In this document: piece by piece, positions 21,355 through 31,327 of the stretch
Layout: every line of letters begins with the position of its first letter
How positions within the stretch are numbered: the stretch's first letter is position 1
Assembly (NCBI GenBank): GCA_964511185.1
Contig: CAZEDU010000021.1
Span: 1-52,529 of the forward strand
DNA length: 52,529 nucleotides
Direction of reading: 5' to 3'
Source of the DNA: CAZEDU01 sp964511185
GTDB taxonomy: Bacteria > Myxococcota > Myxococcia > Myxococcales > Myxococcaceae
Notes under the pieces: model-generated
Told to the model about the DNA's origin: nothing
Database searches by the model: none
What the model saw: only the letters and a program-made list of their open reading frames with translations
Translations under genes and position numbers: made by a program

Positions 21355-21762
21355 TCAGAGCTCGGCGTAGGTGGGGTGCAGGTACTTCTGCAGCTTGCGG
21401 AGGATGTAGACGCGGACGGTGTCGCGCATCACACCGCCGGGGTCGTTCGTCTCCGCGTGCACCACCGCGTCTTCCACGTCGAGCCGCGCGCGCACCTCGA
21501 CGCCGAAGACCCGGCCGAAGACGTCGGCGCGATCGCCGTTCCAGCGGTTCTCGATGCCGAAGCGCTCCGCCCAGTACGACAAAAGGAGCTTCATGCGAAA
21601 CCGCGCATCCGAGCGGGAGAACGGGTGTCGAACTTCGAAGCGGAGCTTCCGGGCGGGAGCGACGGCCGCCGGGTCGGCCGACGCCGCAGACGCGCTGCCG
21701 GACCCAACACAGAGCGCGAGCGCGAGGAAGCAACACCAGGCGCGCGCGTGGGCGGCAAGCAC
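21355..21762 (-). CDS. Exported PHA-granule-system-like small protein
   Basis: A 135-residue protein with a signal peptide (hydrophobic Leu/Cys stretch ending near SASA). A compact domain of about 95 residues follows: HPFSRSDARFRMKLLLSYW, then WNGDRADVFG and the strand pattern VEVRARLDVEDAVVHAE, and a final amphipathic helix. This ordering resembles the polyhydroxyalkanoic-acid-system family (PHA_gran_rgn), usually cytosolic and about 90 residues. Here an export signal has been added, so a PHA role is doubtful. It starts with GTG. Moderate family confidence from pattern only. Confidence 0.6.
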   Translation of the reverse strand: MLAAHARAWCCFLALALCVGSGSASAASADPAAVAPARKLRFEVRHPFSRSDARFRMKLLLSYWAERFGIENRWNGDRADVFGRVFGVEVRARLDVEDAVVHAETNDPGGVMRDTVRVYILRKLQKYLHPTYAEL

Positions 21763-21861
21763 GGCGGGCTTTTTAGATCGTTTCGGGGTGCGGTGAACAG
21801 GCGCCGGGTGTGCAACAAGCGTGTCGCCCGGCCAAACCGTTTCGGCCGGCCAGCCCGGCCC

Positions 21862-21867
21862 TATACT
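21862..21867 (+). promoter_or_regulatory. -10 box of leaderless PilZ gene
   Basis: TATACT lies eight bases before the ATG, which puts the expected transcription start on or next to the start codon. No good -35 is visible. Confidence 0.35.
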
Positions 21868-21875
21868 TGGCGCTC

Positions 21876-22364
21876 ATGAACGTGACCGAGTGGATGGCGG
21901 ACTTCAAAGCGTTGCACGAAGCCGCGCGCAAGGGCGGGATGTCGGACGACAAGAAGAAGCTCTACATGGCCGCCCGCGAGCAGCTCGCCAAGAGCCTCGC
22001 CGCCGCCCAAGGGCTCACGGTGAGGGAGGGGGAGACGGCGCGCCAGACGTTCCGCGTCGCGCAGGCCTACCAGATCGAGCTCAGCCTCCATCCCGACTCG
22101 GTGAAGACCGCGACCCTCGACATCTCGCGCGGCGGGTTCTCGATCGTGTTGGGCCAGCCGCCCGACCCGAACGAGGCCATCGGCTTCACCTTGCGGCTGT
22201 CGGCCGGCACCGACCCCATCGTCGGACGCGCCAAGCTCATCAACACTGTGCGGCAGCCCGGCCGGGTCCGCTGCTCGATGGCGTTCGTGAAGCTGTCCGC
22301 GGCGGATCAAGAGCGGCTCGAGCACGCGCTGTTCGACGCGGTGCTCGCGCGCGTCGGCGTCTAA
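21876..22364 (+). CDS. PilZ-domain protein
   Basis: A 162-residue protein. The N-terminal helical segment (about 1-60) is followed by a PilZ domain with the two cyclic-di-GMP motifs: RQTFR (RxxxR) and LDISRGG (DxSxxG), then a beta-barrel ending MAFVKLS. PilZ proteins sense cyclic-di-GMP and control motility, pili or surface polysaccharide. The ATG used here follows a TATACT box by eight bases; an upstream in-frame ATG would lie before the promoter. The stop overlaps that of the convergent zinc-ribbon gene. Confidence 0.85.
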   Translation: MNVTEWMADFKALHEAARKGGMSDDKKKLYMAAREQLAKSLAAAQGLTVREGETARQTFRVAQAYQIELSLHPDSVKTATLDISRGGFSIVLGQPPDPNEAIGFTLRLSAGTDPIVGRAKLINTVRQPGRVRCSMAFVKLSAADQERLEHALFDAVLARVGV

Positions 22365-23104
22365 CCGCGCCCGCGCATGGTGAGCACCGAACCTCCCACC
22401 GCGAGCGCGCTCGACATCAGGCCGAGGTAAGCCCCGAGCGCCGGCTTCGAGACGGCGACTTCGATGTTGCCGATCGCCGAGCGCACCAGCGTGCCGTCCC
22501 AGGCGAGCTTGATGAACACCAGGCACCAGAACAGGCTGAAGATCGCCGCGCCGAGCTGCGCCACCCAGGGTAGGAACGCCCCGAGCGAAGGGAGCGTCCG
22601 GCGCACGCGGACGGTCATCGCCGCCAGCGCCAGCGCCGACGCCAGGAAGGTCGCCGCCCCCAAGCTGGTGATGCCGAGGACCTCGCCGTGCTTGGCGGTG
22701 TCCTTCCACGGGAAGAGGCAGAACAGGAGGGTGCCCGCGAACCCGAAGAAGGCGAGCTTGTCGCCGGTGCTCAGGTCGCGGACGAAGAACTTGAGCTCGC
22801 GGAAGGCGTCGTCCGGGCTGACGATGGAGGACGAGCGCGGCTCCTCGAACGCGCCGGGCTCGTCGTCCAAGGTGCCCGGGTCTTCCATCGGCGGCGCGGC
22901 GGCGATCGAGCGGCGCGGCGCGGCGCGCGTGGGGGGCGCGGCGATCTCTTCCACGTGCTTGAGCTGGGTGCGCTCGACGCCGTGGTCGGTGTCGGGCTCG
23001 TCGTGGGCGAACGCGTCCTGGGCGAACGAGTCGTCGATGATGAAGTCGCACTTCGGGCAGATGGACGCGCCTTGTGGGACGCGCGAGCCGCACTGGGGGC
23101 ACAT
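22361..23104 (-). CDS. Zinc-ribbon membrane protein
   Basis: A 247-residue protein beginning MCPQCG with CPKC 14 residues on (Cys2, 5, 16, 19), a classical zinc ribbon. An acidic/Pro-rich linker (about 25-100) follows, then four predicted membrane helices (around LAFFGFAGTLLFCLFPW, LGAATFLASALALAAM, the AIFSLFWCLVF region and the C-terminal LGLMSSALAVGGSVL). The N-terminus would be cytoplasmic. No family name recognised; similar proteins are common in Myxococcota. It is divergent from the HEAT-cyclophilin gene 29 bases away. Confidence 0.75.
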   Translation of the reverse strand: MCPQCGSRVPQGASICPKCDFIIDDSFAQDAFAHDEPDTDHGVERTQLKHVEEIAAPPTRAAPRRSIAAAPPMEDPGTLDDEPGAFEEPRSSSIVSPDDAFRELKFFVRDLSTGDKLAFFGFAGTLLFCLFPWKDTAKHGEVLGITSLGAATFLASALALAAMTVRVRRTLPSLGAFLPWVAQLGAAIFSLFWCLVFIKLAWDGTLVRSAIGNIEVAVSKPALGAYLGLMSSALAVGGSVLTMRGRG

Positions 23105-23133
23105 GTGCCGGCGATTCTATATAGAGGCCGGCC

Positions 23134-25161
23134 GTGCGCTCCCGAATTCTCCTGTTCGCTGCTCTGCTCGCCGCCTGCCGCTCTTCCCCCAAGCCGCCCG
23201 CCGTGGTCACGCCCGCGCCCGCGCCTCCCATCACCGCCGAGGACGTCGCGCGCTGGGAGCTCGGCCGCGACCGCCGCGACGGCCTCTTGGCGGAGGTGGC
23301 CGCGACGCACGCTTCGCCCCAGGTTCGTGCGCGCGCGCTGCTCGCGCTCGGCCGGCTGCAGGACGGCGCGTCTGTCGACGTGCTCGCGCGGGGCCTGTTG
23401 GATCCAGACGCGGCCGCCCGGCGGGAAGCGGCGTTCGCGATCGGGTTGATGGCGCAGTCCTGGACACCCCTGCCCCAGGCCAAGCGCGACGCGCTGGCCG
23501 CCGCGGCGCTGGCGCGCGAGGCGGCCGAGACCGACGAGGCGGTGCTCGAGGCATTGCGGGAGGCGCTGGGCAAGCTCGCCACGCCCGCAGCCGTCGACCG
23601 CCTCCTGTCGCGCGCCGCGGAGCATCCCCCGCTCGCCGTCTTCATGGGCGTCGCTTTCAAGCGGGGCGCCCAGGCGAGCGACGCGCAGCTCGGCGCGCTC
23701 GCTGCGGGCTTGGGCTCCGACGACGCGGCGCACCGCTGGGCCGCCGCCTACGCGTTGATGCAGTCGAAGGCGAAGGCGGCCGCGCCGGCTCTGCGCCGGT
23801 GTCTCTCCGACGCGGACGCCGAGGTGCGCGCCCTGTGCGTGAAGGGGCTGGCCGAGGTGGGCTCGCAGGACGACGCGGCGCGGGTGTCGAAGCTGCTCGT
23901 CGGCCCCGCGGCCCCGGCCAGCGAGGCGGCGCGGGCGTTGGCCAGGTGGGCCGGCGCGTGCGGCGAGAAGGGCCCCTGTCCAGCGCTCGACGCCTTGGCG
24001 CCGCTGGAGCGGCAGCTCCGCGCGCCGACCGCCGACGCCTTCGCCGCGGTGCTCGCGCTCACCCAGGCGGGGCTGCCGGCGCGCGCGGTGGGGAAGCTCA
24101 AGGCGATGCGAAGGGCGATCGCCGGCTACCCGCGCGAGCAGCGCCAGGCCGCGGCGTCCGTCGACTGCCGGCTCGCCGCGGCGATGGACCGCGCCGAGGG
24201 CCGCTTCGTGGAGGTGCACACGTGCGGCTTCGGCGTCATCGGTGAGCCGCAGCGCTGGCGTCTGGGGCTCGTCGAGCTCGCCGCCGCCGCGCCCGCGCCC
24301 GGGCACGGGCACGGGCCGGCGAAGGTCGCGGTGAGCGCGCTCGAGCGCCCGGAGCCGACGATTCAGGCCGCGGCCCTGGGGCTCGGGGTCGAGGCGAAGG
24401 CGCCCGTCACCGTGGCCGCGCTCACGCCCTTCCTCGAGAGCGCCGACCTGGTGGTGGCCGCGTCCGCCGCGCTCGCCGCGGCCAAGCTGGATCCCGCGAA
24501 CGCCTTGGAGCCGGTGTTGAAGGTCGCCGCGCGATCGCGCGCGGTGCCCGACGTGGCGCCGTCCGTCGGCGAGGCGCTCGGGGTGTTGGCCGGCGCGGGG
24601 GCGCAGGTCCGTCCCGAGCTCGAGCGGTGGCTCGCCTCGCCGCACCCGGCAGTGCGCGACGCGGCCGCGGCGGCGCTGTCGGTCGACGCGGCCTTCATCG
24701 ACGGCGAGGCGCCTCGGCCGGTGGCGCCTGCGCCCGCCGGCGCGCGCATCGTCTTCGTCACCGAGCGGGGCGAGGTCGAGGTGGCGCTCGACACCGTCCG
24801 CGCGCCCTACACCTCGGCGCACTTCTTCGCGCTGGCGAAGGCGGGGCTCTATCGCGGGGTGCCGTTTCACCGCGTCGTGCCACACTTCGTCGCCCAGGGC
24901 GGCGACCCCCGCGGCGATGGCGAGGGAGGTCCGGGCTTCACCATCCCCTGCGAGGTGAACGATCGCCGGTACGAGCGCGGCACGGTGGGCGTCGCGCTGA
25001 GCGGCAAGGACACCGGCGGCAGCCAATTCTTCGTGGCCTTGAGCCGCCAGCCCCACCTGGACGGTCGCTACACCGCCTTCGGCGAGGTCGTTCGGGGCAT
25101 GGAGGTCGTCGACGCGCTCCTCGAGGGAGACCTCGTGCAACATGTGCGCGTTTCGCCCTGA
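23134..25161 (+). CDS. HEAT-repeat lipoprotein with cyclophilin domain
   Basis: A 675-residue lipoprotein (LLAAC, Cys15). Residues about 40-500 form Ala-rich helical repeats of the HEAT/PBS type (for example ALLALGRLQDGASVDVLARGLLDPD). The last 145 residues are a cyclophilin peptidyl-prolyl isomerase: VPFHRVVPHFVAQGGDP carries the catalytic Arg and FxxQ(G)GD signature, and SGKDTGGSQFFVAL and TAFGEV complete the active site. The combination suggests a periplasmic or outer-membrane folding factor that docks clients on the HEAT solenoid. GTG start, with a TATATA box ten bases before it. Confidence 0.85.
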   Translation: MRSRILLFAALLAACRSSPKPPAVVTPAPAPPITAEDVARWELGRDRRDGLLAEVAATHASPQVRARALLALGRLQDGASVDVLARGLLDPDAAARREAAFAIGLMAQSWTPLPQAKRDALAAAALAREAAETDEAVLEALREALGKLATPAAVDRLLSRAAEHPPLAVFMGVAFKRGAQASDAQLGALAAGLGSDDAAHRWAAAYALMQSKAKAAAPALRRCLSDADAEVRALCVKGLAEVGSQDDAARVSKLLVGPAAPASEAARALARWAGACGEKGPCPALDALAPLERQLRAPTADAFAAVLALTQAGLPARAVGKLKAMRRAIAGYPREQRQAAASVDCRLAAAMDRAEGRFVEVHTCGFGVIGEPQRWRLGLVELAAAAPAPGHGHGPAKVAVSALERPEPTIQAAALGLGVEAKAPVTVAALTPFLESADLVVAASAALAAAKLDPANALEPVLKVAARSRAVPDVAPSVGEALGVLAGAGAQVRPELERWLASPHPAVRDAAAAALSVDAAFIDGEAPRPVAPAPAGARIVFVTERGEVEVALDTVRAPYTSAHFFALAKAGLYRGVPFHRVVPHFVAQGGDPRGDGEGGPGFTIPCEVNDRRYERGTVGVALSGKDTGGSQFFVALSRQPHLDGRYTAFGEVVRGMEVVDALLEGDLVQHVRVSP

Positions 25162-25166
25162 AAGGC

Positions 25167-25196
25167 TTGCTGGCAGCCGTTCGCCTCGTCTATGGT
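25167..25196 (+). promoter_or_regulatory. Promoter of the reductase-MaoC operon
   Basis: TTGCTG (25167-25172), an 18-base spacer and TATGGT (25191-25196) precede the reductase ATG by 53 bases. The leader carries a GGAG about ten bases before the start. Confidence 0.4.
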
Positions 25197-25249
25197 GCGC
25201 GGCCTTCGTTGTGTTGTCTTAACCCCTCGATTTTCGGAGCAAAACGGGG

Positions 25250-26251
25250 ATGGCGCGAGCCCCCGCAGGCCCAGTACCGGTCATTGTGATGGGGCTCGGC
25301 TTCATCGGGCAGGAGATTGCCAAGGCCGCGGCTGCATCCGAAGAAGTGCAGCTGGTGGGCGCGGTGGACCTGGACCCCGGCAAGGTCGGCCGCCCGCTCG
25401 GCGCGCTCATCGGCAGCGACGCCACGCGGGTCGAGGTCACCCGGGACGTGGGGGCGCTGCTCAAAAAGCACAAGGGCGCGGTGGTGTTGCAGGCGACCGG
25501 CTCCAAGCTCGAGCAGGTCGCGCCGCAGCTCTTCGAGCTCTTCAAGCTCGGCGCCAGCGTGGTGTCGACCTGCGAGGAGCTCTCGTTCCCCTTTCTGCGC
25601 TACCCCGAGCTCGCCGAGAAGCTCGATCGCGCCGCGGCGAAGGCCGGCGTTGCGGTGCTCGGCACCGGCGTGAACCCCGGCTTCGTGCTCGATCGGCTCG
25701 TGGCGTGCGCCGGCCAGGTGTGCGGGCCCGTGCAGCACGTCCGGGCGGTGCGGGTGGTCGACGCGCGGACGCGCCGCGAGGCCCTGCAGCGGAAGATCGG
25801 GGCGGGCCTCACCGAGGCGGCGTTCGACGCCCTGGCCGACCGGGACGGGATCGGCCACGTGGGGCTCGTGGAGTCGGCGGCGCTCACCGCCTTGGGCTTG
25901 GGCATCGACTGCGACGACTTCGAGGAGGAGCTGGTGCCGGTCATCGCCGAGGAGGACATCCTCGGCGCGGCGGTGCCGGTGAAGGCGGGGCAGGTAGCGG
26001 GCGTGTCTCAGACCGTGCTCGGCCTGGCCGACGGGCAAGAGCGGGTTCGGCTCGAGCTCACCCTCGCGGTGGGGGCCGAGCCGCCGGAGGATCGCATCAC
26101 CATCGATTCCGATGTTCGCGTGGAGCTCCAGATCAAAGGCGGTATCGCCGGCGATCGCGCAACGGCGAACACCGTGGTCAACGCGGCGCCGAGGGTAAGC
26201 GCCGCCGAGCCCGGGTTACTCACGGTGCTCGAGCTCCCAGCGGGGAGATAG
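25250..26251 (+). CDS. 2,4-diaminopentanoate dehydrogenase-like oxidoreductase
   Basis: A 333-residue NAD(P)-binding protein. The Rossmann motif GLGFIGQEI lies near residues 15-23, the acidic residue at the end of beta-2 is in GAVDLDP, and GTGVNPGFVLD precedes the C-terminal domain. The fold resembles dihydrodipicolinate reductase fused to the C-terminal domain of 2,4-diaminopentanoate dehydrogenase (Ord). Ord oxidises diaminopentanoate in ornithine fermentation, but no other genes of that pathway are nearby. With the following MaoC pair it may instead serve an acyl or amino-acid pathway. Substrate uncertain. Confidence 0.75.
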   Translation: MARAPAGPVPVIVMGLGFIGQEIAKAAAASEEVQLVGAVDLDPGKVGRPLGALIGSDATRVEVTRDVGALLKKHKGAVVLQATGSKLEQVAPQLFELFKLGASVVSTCEELSFPFLRYPELAEKLDRAAAKAGVAVLGTGVNPGFVLDRLVACAGQVCGPVQHVRAVRVVDARTRREALQRKIGAGLTEAAFDALADRDGIGHVGLVESAALTALGLGIDCDDFEEELVPVIAEEDILGAAVPVKAGQVAGVSQTVLGLADGQERVRLELTLAVGAEPPEDRITIDSDVRVELQIKGGIAGDRATANTVVNAAPRVSAAEPGLLTVLELPAGR

Positions 26252-26262
26252 GGGGAAGGCAG

Positions 26263-26712
26263 ATGTTGGACAAGAACGCGGTTGGCCGTGCTTCACCGCC
26301 GACGTTGAACGAGGTGGAGAAGGGGGCGATTCGGAAGTTCGCCGAGGCGCTCGGGGACTACAACCCCATCTACTACGACGAGGAGTACGCGCGCGCGTCG
26401 GGCTACCCGACGATCGTCGCGCCGCCCACGTTCCCGGCGTCGTTCCACTCGGCGGCGGATCTGCGCGAGCTGCTCGGCATCGGCATCAAGAGCCTGCTCC
26501 ACGCCGAGCAGAGCTTCGAGTACGAGCGGCCCATCTTCGCCGGGGATCGCATCTTCGTCTCGACCAAGGTGTCCGACGTGCTCGAGAAGACCGGTCCGGC
26601 CGGCAAGATGGACGTGGCGGTGATCGAGGACGAGGGCCGCGACGAGGAAGGCAACGTCGTGTTCCGGGCTCGCCGCACGCTGGTCGTTCGCGCCGCCAAG
26701 GAGGGCGTCTGA
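26263..26712 (+). CDS. MaoC-like dehydratase, HadA-type subunit
   Basis: A 149-residue hotdog protein of the FAS1/MaoC N-terminal dehydratase family. It has the hydratase-2 segment LGDYNPIYYD, but the catalytic His is Tyr37 (NPIY instead of NPIH). The mycobacterial HadA subunit likewise lacks catalytic residues and stabilises its partner. A strong ribosome site (GGGGGAAGG) lies before the ATG. Its stop overlaps the next start in TGATG, implying translational coupling and a heterodimer. Role: (3R)-hydroxyacyl dehydration, with acyl-CoA or acyl-ACP not determinable. Confidence 0.8.
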   Translation: MLDKNAVGRASPPTLNEVEKGAIRKFAEALGDYNPIYYDEEYARASGYPTIVAPPTFPASFHSAADLRELLGIGIKSLLHAEQSFEYERPIFAGDRIFVSTKVSDVLEKTGPAGKMDVAVIEDEGRDEEGNVVFRARRTLVVRAAKEGV

Positions 26713-27380
26713 TGCCTGCCCGTAAGCTCTACTTCGAGGCCATTCGGCTCGGCGACGAGCTGCCCGCCCTGGCGAAGTCCCCCATCGACCGCGTGCAGCT
26801 GGCGCGCTACGCGGGCGCGTCCGGCGACTTCAACCCGATTCACGTCGACGAGACCTACGCGCGCTCCATCGGCATGCCGTCGGTGTACGCGCCGGGCATG
26901 CTGGTGATGGGCTTTCTAGGACAGCTCGTCTCCGACTGGGCGCGCGGCGGCCAGCTGCGGCGCTACAACGTCCGCTTCGTCAAGATGGTCTGGCCGGGCG
27001 ACACGGTCGTCTGCAAAGGCCGGGTGACCGACCGGTTCGGCGAGGGCGGGCGCTACTTCATCGAGCTCGATCTGTGGGCGGAGAACCAGAAGGGCGAGCT
27101 GGTGATGCGCGGCTTCTCGCAGGTGCAGCTGTTCTACTCGCTCGAAGACGAGAACCGGCAGCGCTCGGGCCAGCCTCCCATCGTCGTGTCGGTGCCGCGC
27201 GAGAGCCTCAAGGCCGCCCCGCCTCCGCCCCCCGAGGCACCCGCGCGCGCGCCAGAGCGGCCCGCGGAGGCGGCGAAGAAGCCCGCGGCCAAGGCGACCG
27301 GCGCGAAGAAGGCGCCGCACGCGGACAAGAAGTCGGCCAAGAAGGCCGAGCCGAAGAAGGTCGCGGCGAAGAAGAAGTAA
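26712..27380 (+). CDS. MaoC-like dehydratase, HadB-type, with basic H1-like tail
   Basis: A 222-residue protein. Residues 1-150 are a catalytic hotdog hydratase: SGDFNPIHVD holds Asp39 and His44, the hydratase-2 dyad, and YAPGMLVMGF follows. It is the expected active partner of the upstream HadA-like subunit. The last 55 residues are Pro/Ala/Lys-rich with repeated KKPAAKA-, KKSAKKAE- and KKVAAKKK-type strings, like a histone H1 tail, which is unusual for this enzyme. Such tails bind nucleic acids or polyphosphate in other proteins; the purpose here is unknown. A strong terminator follows directly. Confidence 0.8.
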   Translation: MPARKLYFEAIRLGDELPALAKSPIDRVQLARYAGASGDFNPIHVDETYARSIGMPSVYAPGMLVMGFLGQLVSDWARGGQLRRYNVRFVKMVWPGDTVVCKGRVTDRFGEGGRYFIELDLWAENQKGELVMRGFSQVQLFYSLEDENRQRSGQPPIVVSVPRESLKAAPPPPPEAPARAPERPAEAAKKPAAKATGAKKAPHADKKSAKKAEPKKVAAKKK

Positions 27381-27386
27381 AACCAA

Positions 27387-27420
27387 AACGCCCGGCCCCC
27401 GCGGAGGAGGACCGGGCGTT
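27387..27420. terminator. Bidirectional rho-independent terminator
   Basis: AACGCCCGG (27387-27395) pairs perfectly with CCGGGCGTT (27412-27420). A T-rich CTTGTTT follows on the plus strand, and TTTTGGTTTT follows on the minus strand. It sits between the convergent MaoC and DUF4142 genes and can serve both. Confidence 0.8.
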
Positions 27421-27440
27421 CTTGTTTCAGCTCGATTCGC

Positions 27441-28058
27441 TTAGCGCTTGTAGCCGCCGCCCTGCGGGTCCTTGGTGCCGGTGCCCATCTGCACGTTCGG
27501 CTTGACGCTCTGGAGGATCTGGTACGCCTGATCGCGGTGCTGCGAGATGCGCGGAATCGCCTGCTGGATGAAGGTGACCAGCTGCGCGTTGCCCGAGTAC
27601 TGGTTCTGCGCGGTGATCAGCTTGGTCAGCATGTGGTCGTGGTCCTCGACCATCATCGCCATGAACGACTGGTCGAACACCGGGCCGCTGAGCGACTGCA
27701 GCTTCGCCAGGTTGGCCTGCTTGGCCGCCTGGGACTTCCGCTCGATGTCGGTCAGGTTCTTCGGCTCGCTCACCGTCCACTTCTGGGTGCGCGTGAAGGT
27801 CATGAGCTGATCATCGAGCTGGCGGTGGTCGGTCATCATCGCGTTCGCGAAGTCCTTCACCTGCGGCGACTGCGCGCGGTCCTTGGCCAGCTGCGCGGCC
27901 TTCAGCTCCGTCTGGTGGCCCTGGTGCAGGCGCGAGACGAACTCCTTTTCATCCTTCGGAAGCTGAATGCCGGTCTGTCCCTGGGACCCGCTCTGCGCGA
28001 ACGACGCGGCCGCGAGGGTGAGACAGCCGACCAGGGTGCTGCGAAGTGCGTTCTTCAC
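27441..28058 (-). CDS. DUF4142 exported ferritin-like protein
   Basis: A 205-residue protein with a signal peptide (ending near ASFAQ). A helical DUF4142 domain follows: FVSRLHQGHQTELKAAQLAKDRAQ, FANAMMTDHRQLDDQL, and MAMMVEDHDHMLTKL near residues 125-140. The His and Glu/Asp residues in four long helices resemble ferritin-like folds, and the family is often linked to stress or metal handling. The GTG at 28058 is chosen because AAAGGAG stands eight bases before it. It shares the bidirectional terminator with the MaoC operon. Confidence 0.8.
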   Translation of the reverse strand: MKNALRSTLVGCLTLAAASFAQSGSQGQTGIQLPKDEKEFVSRLHQGHQTELKAAQLAKDRAQSPQVKDFANAMMTDHRQLDDQLMTFTRTQKWTVSEPKNLTDIERKSQAAKQANLAKLQSLSGPVFDQSFMAMMVEDHDHMLTKLITAQNQYSGNAQLVTFIQQAIPRISQHRDQAYQILQSVKPNVQMGTGTKDPQGGGYKR

Positions 28059-28303
28059 GTGTGTGGCTCCTTTGAAACGATTGGGGGCGGCAATGTCGGC
28101 TCGCCCGCTTGCCCTGCAAACTGGCCCGAAGAACGGCCGTGGGTTCGGCCCACGACAGGTCCGCGGCCGTGGGGGCAGCGCCGCTGTCCTTTGCCAGGCG
28201 AATGGCCCGGTTGCCGCAGCGCGTCGGAATTGGTTGACTCGTGAATCAGCGGCGCACAAGCTTTTCGTTGCTTCGTTCGTCGTCGCACTCACCGGGAGCG
28301 CCC

Positions 28304-30145
<1,842 letters not shown>

Positions 30146-30154
30146 GCTTAAGGT

Positions 30155-30622
30155 CTAGACCAGCCGGGTCGACGGATCCGGCGCCAAGTCCGGGGCGCCC
30201 GGCGCGTGGACGTCGTCGCCTCGCGGGGTGGCCTTCACGGTGAACGTGGGCTGCGCCGCGATGGCTTTCTTCACCGCGCAGCCCTCGACCACGCGGACGA
30301 TCGCGTCTTTGTATTTCTCGGGGAAGTCGGGCGGCAGCGCCACCTCGAGCGCGACCCCGCTCAACACGCCCGCGTCGTCGTAGGTGAGCCGCTCGACGAG
30401 CCGAATGCCTTCGAAGGGGATGTTCCGCTTCGCGCAGAACCCCTGCACGAAGATGCCGGCGCAGGTGCCGATCGAGGCCAGGAACAGGTCGAACGGCGCG
30501 GGCGCGGTGTCTTCTCCGCCCAGCGCGAGGGGCTGATCGGTGTGAATGGTGTGCCCCGACACGTGCGCATCGACGCGGCGGCCGCCGGGCAGGGTGACGA
30601 TGACTTCTCTGGTGTCGCTCAT
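30155..30622 (-). CDS. OsmC-family peroxiredoxin-like protein
   Basis: A 155-residue OsmC/YhfA-type protein. DLFLASIGTCAG carries the first redox Cys (Cys54) and VVEGCAVKKA the second (Cys115), the pair that reduces organic hydroperoxides in Ohr/OsmC enzymes. Cys63 is an additional cysteine. It is a cytoplasmic homodimer by family. It converges on the acyl-CoA dehydrogenase gene nine bases away and is divergent from a zinc-ribbon mini-protein gene. The sub-branch (Ohr, OsmC or YhfA) cannot be fixed by eye; the GGEDTAPAPF start of the motif favours the YhfA-like branch. Confidence 0.88.
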   Translation of the reverse strand: MSDTREVIVTLPGGRRVDAHVSGHTIHTDQPLALGGEDTAPAPFDLFLASIGTCAGIFVQGFCAKRNIPFEGIRLVERLTYDDAGVLSGVALEVALPPDFPEKYKDAIVRVVEGCAVKKAIAAQPTFTVKATPRGDDVHAPGAPDLAPDPSTRLV

Positions 30623-30725
30623 GGTCGCTCCCTTCTGCCTCTATGAGCCAGGCCGGCGCGCCGAGGATTCAGCCCCTGCGAAGAATCCTTTTCGGGCAGA
30701 GTGGCTCTCACCGGCAGGAGGAAAC

Positions 30726-30899
30726 ATGTGTAAGCAAATTCAGTGTCGTGAGTGCGGAAAGCCGACTTGGGCCGGCTGCGGGGCTCACATCGAGCAGGTC
30801 ATGGGGGCCGTGCCTCCCGAGGCGCGCTGCAAGTGCCGAGAGAAGGGCGGGGCCGGCAAGGGCGACAACAAGCCGCGCAAGCGCTTCCTTTTCTTTTGA
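30726..30899 (+). CDS. 57-residue Cys-rich conserved mini-protein
   Basis: A small protein with cysteines at 2, 7, 10, 18, 35 and 37: CRECGKPTWAGCGAH, then ARCKC. It resembles a widespread, uncharacterised family of small CxxCGKxTWxGCGxH proteins in bacteria and eukaryotes. The Cys/His spacing suggests a zinc-binding fold. The basic tail (NKPRKRF) may be flexible. A perfect AGGAGG lies before the ATG, which leaves no doubt about the start. The DUF302 gene follows after 20 bases, so the two are likely one transcript. Confidence 0.8.
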   Translation: MCKQIQCRECGKPTWAGCGAHIEQVMGAVPPEARCKCREKGGAGKGDNKPRKRFLFF

Positions 30900-30919
30900 G
30901 GGGGCAAGGAGCCATCGAC

Positions 30920-31324
30920 ATGACCTCGACATCCATCCCCTACGGCCACTCGAGAGCGCTGGGAAAGGTGCCGTTCGACGGCGCCGTCGAACGGATCACC
31001 GCCGCGCTGAAGGAGCAGGGCTTCGGCGTGCTCACCCGCATCGACGTCCAAGAGACGATGAAGCAGAAGCTCGGCGTCGACTTCCGACGCTACGTCATCC
31101 TCGGGGCGTGCAATCCGCAGTTGGCGCACCGCGCGTTCGCGGTCGAGCTCTCGGTGGGCCTGCTGTTGCCCTGCAACGTGACGGTCTTCGAGGACGACGC
31201 GGGCGAAGTGGTGGTGCAGGCCGTCAAGCCCGCCGCGATGCTCGAAGTGGTGCGCAACCCCGCGATGAAGCCGATCGCCGACGAGGCCGACGTCCGGCTG
31301 CGGCGCGCGCTCGAGCAGGCTTGA
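30920..31324 (+). CDS. DUF302-family protein
   Basis: A 134-residue protein of the DUF302 fold: an amphipathic helix (AVERITAALKEQGFGVLTRIDV), KLGVDFRRYVILGACNPQLAHRAF, then LLPCNVTVFEDDAGEVVVQAVKP. The family is a small alpha/beta dimer of unknown function, often near redox or stress genes. AAGGAG lies eight bases before the ATG. Probably cotranscribed with the upstream zinc-ribbon protein; ends three bases from the convergent ExbD-type gene. Confidence 0.85.
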   Translation: MTSTSIPYGHSRALGKVPFDGAVERITAALKEQGFGVLTRIDVQETMKQKLGVDFRRYVILGACNPQLAHRAFAVELSVGLLLPCNVTVFEDDAGEVVVQAVKPAAMLEVVRNPAMKPIADEADVRLRRALEQA

Positions 31325-31327
31325 TCT

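Noticed and set aside
28138..28154. CGTGGG-TTCGG-CCCACG hairpin in the 245-base gap before the acyl-CoA dehydrogenase gene as an attenuator or riboswitch
   Set aside because: Single short stem, no alternative pairing or conserved aptamer pattern recognised.
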